A stretch of 64,000 nt of DNA, taken from positions 24,495,001-24,559,000 of the forward strand of contig NC_079882.1 in assembly GCF_029227915.1 (NCBI RefSeq), in the 5' to 3' direction. Positions 61,812-64,000 of the stretch are shown piece after piece. Position numbers and translations under genes: made by a program. Source of the stretch: Hydractinia symbiolongicarpus. Its lineage: Eukaryota; Cnidaria; Hydrozoa; Anthoathecata; Hydractiniidae. Each line of letters starts with the position of its first letter. The first letter of the stretch is position 1. A model generated the notes under the pieces. It did no database searches and was not told the DNA's origin. It was given only the letters and a program-made list of their open reading frames with translations.

Positions 61812-63400
61812 CATTCAGTAAGAGACAGAGTAGGCTGATAACATAAGAGTCAGGTGATTGTAAGACACAGATAGATTACTTCCTGGTTAGAAAGTCAGAC
61901 AAGAAAGTGGTGAAGGACGTGAAAATTATATAGGGGGAGAGTGTGTTTCCCAGCATAGGTTGCTGGTTTGTGATATTATCTTGAAGAGTGTTAAAGAAGC
62001 CAAGGGAGAGTACAGGCCCCGTCGTAAAGTCTGGAAGCTGAAGGAAGAGATTGTAGCAAGACAATTTAGTGCAAAAGTTCAGCAGTTAGCCCAGGTGTTT
62101 TGGCTAGCACAGTGGAGGAGAAAAGGGTAGCTTGGAAGAATTATTATCAGAGGTTGCTTAACACTGAGTTTGATTGAGATGAGGATAATTTGTCTGATGA
62201 TGATGTTGTAGAAAGGGCCAGCTATGCAGTTCAAGACAGATTGGGTAGTGGAGGCCATTAGTAAATTGAAGATTTGCAGGGCTGCAGGGATGTTGCAGAG
62301 ATGGTAAAAGCATCTGGATATATTGGAGTTAAGCCTATTACAAGTCTTGCTAATCAGATTATAAAGGGTGGTGCTATTCCGAGTGAGTGGCAGTCGAGTG
62401 TAATAGTGAATTGCTTCAAGGGCAGGGGTGATGCATTAGAAAGAGGTAACTATAGAGGTTTGAAGTTGGTTGATCAAGTAATGAAAGTTATTGAAAGAGT
62501 GATTGATAAGTTACTTAGAGAAAGAATTGATATAGATAGATGCAATTTGGTTTTGTTCCAGGGCATGGCACTACAGATGCAATATTGTTACTCAGACAGC
62601 TTCAGAAAAAGTATTTAGGAAAGAGAAAGAATTTCTATTTTGCCTTTGTAGATTTAGAGAAAGCTTTTGATAGAGTGCCACGTAAAGTTATTTGGTGGGC
62701 TATGAGAAAATTAGGTGTGGGTGAGTGGCTAGTTACGATGGTACAGTCTATGTACATCAATGCTAGAAGTCGTGTCAGGATTAACGATTCACTTAGTGAT
62801 GAATTTAGTGTAAATGTTGGTCTACATCAGGGTTCTGTACCTTTGTTGTTTGTTCTAGTCTTAGAAGCAATGTCGATGGAGTTCAGAACAGGTTGTCCAT
62901 GGAAGTTATTGTATACAGATGATTTGGTTCTCATAGCAGAGTCGATGGAAGAATTAGTTAAAAAGTTTGAGAATTGGAAGAAAGGACTAGAAGAGAAAGG
63001 GTGAACACAGCAAGTCCAAAGTCATGATTAGTAGCATTGCATCCAAGTATGACCTTGTAGTTGGAAAGTGGCCTTGTGGAGTTTAGATGAGCTAAGAAGC
63101 AGGCTAAGTATCCATAAAATTAAAGATGTTATCCAGATAAGAAGATTAAATTGGCTGGGGCACTTGGAAAAAATGGAGGAGGATAATTAGGTAAGAAAGT
63201 GTAGAGACTTGATAGTTCCTGGGGCAAAGCTCAGAGGCAGACCGAGAAAGACTTGGCAGGAGGTTATAAGGACAGACTTGATACAGCGGAAGTTGAGTTT
63301 AGACCTAACACAGTCTAGACCAGATTGGAAGAGGGTCATTAATATACACCGTTCAACCCATGCTAGCATGGAAAATGGACGTTAAGCCGAGAATGATGAA
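61812..63400 (+). mobile_element. RTE-like LINE, copy 2: 5'-truncated and internally deleted
   Basis: Same orientation-independent sequence as 46294-48770, starting inside the endonuclease. Differences from copy 1: a gap of about 390 bp at 62092; the 31-nt segment missing from copy 1 is present at 62137-62167; a one-base loss near 62548 shifts the RT frame; a loss of about 8 nt near 63001; and a gap of about 490 bp at 63087 removes the C4HC3 cluster and thumb. The catalytic box reads YTDD, not YADD. It ends with the same GAGAATGATGAATGATGA tail. Dead copy. Confidence 0.85.
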
Positions 63401-64000
63401 TGATGAAGACATTGTGATAGAACTTGTTGGAAGATCTATACGTAAAAGAACGATTCCCTTTAAGTTAACCGAATACAAAGTCAACCTCATAGAGTCTTAG
63501 AAATAAAAGGGGGAGTAATATAGTATGGAGACTTTGTATAGACAGACTGCGATGTATATAAATATATAAGGAAAGGAGTAGAGTGTATATAGCCTATTTT
63601 ATGTGACAGACGTTGTCATTTCATTTCTATTTAATTTTTCAAGAGCTATCAGATAACATAAATTTTTTATTTTATTTATTTATTAATTATTTGTTTTGAG
63701 GATTTTTTTACTTCATGGGAGACCTGAACACTTAAAAAAACCTGTTATAGGTATTTTAATAAAATCTTACTTTCTGCACTGCAAAAACTCTTGATTTTTG
63801 GTGCTCAATCCCTGAATATATAGAAGAGGAATTTTTACTGTGTAGTATTTTTAGCGAAGGCAGAATCCTTGAAACGAAACATGGCAGACAACCTTAACGG
63901 TGATGGAAAAACAACCTGTAAGGCAAGTGTTTAGAGAACGCTTTTCTAAGACGAGACCTATCTTACTTAATTTATATAGCACCAAATTACCTTTTAAACC
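63401..64000. other. AT-rich sequence, nothing recognised
   Basis: No gene or clear repeat is seen up to the window end. Confidence 0.5.

Overview
The window looks like AT-rich nuclear DNA of an animal. Genes are split by GT-AG introns, coding exons are islands in very AT-rich non-coding DNA, and transposon-derived repeats are dense. The protein set (CD38-type ADP-ribosyl cyclase, PDSS2, a short two-exon tropomyosin, a FAXDC2-type fatty acid hydroxylase, and a receptor tyrosine phosphatase with discoidin and fibronectin domains) fits an early-branching metazoan. I infer a cnidarian, probably a hydrozoan; this rests on the general look of the proteins and repeats, not on a database search.

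Layout. 1-7.2 kb: a plus-strand ADP-ribosyl cyclase gene whose 5' end is off the window or unresolved. It ends in two alternative last exons, each encoding its own membrane anchor and tail. 8.4-11.0 kb: complete three-exon PDSS2 (+). 12.5-13.9 kb: complete two-exon tropomyosin (-). 17.2-22.0 kb: complete seven-exon fatty acid hydroxylase (+) with one GC-AG intron. 23.7-41.9 kb: complete 31-exon receptor tyrosine phosphatase (-), convergent with the hydroxylase. The exons add up to 5,721 nt in one open frame of 1,906 codons before the stop: signal peptide, F5/8 type C domain, about ten FN3-type domains, one TM helix and two PTP domains. 46.3-49.7 kb: nearly full-length non-LTR retrotransposon (-) with endonuclease and reverse transcriptase, broken by a 31-nt deletion. 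55.1-57.3 kb: decayed Polinton/Maverick-like remnant. 61.8-63.4 kb: second, heavily deleted copy of the same LINE (+).

The repeat landscape explains much of the rest. There are at least four copies or fragments of a short non-autonomous Helitron (TCTATATTA start, hairpin, CTAG end). There are two copies of an element carrying an approximately 129-bp tandem array between terminal hairpins. Several families of tRNA-derived SINE-like repeats are present, as is a TA-flanked pogo/Tigger-like MITE, plus microsatellites and minisatellites.

The five genes do not form one pathway. CD38-like enzymes make cADPR/ADP-ribose for calcium signalling, PDSS2 supports ubiquinone side-chain synthesis, tropomyosin binds actin, the hydroxylase acts on lipid or sterol substrates in the ER, and the phosphatase is a surface adhesion/signalling receptor. 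The strongest leads are the switchable membrane anchors of the cyclase, the discoidin-FN3 phosphatase architecture, and the Helitron whose 5' end abuts the GC splice donor of the hydroxylase gene.
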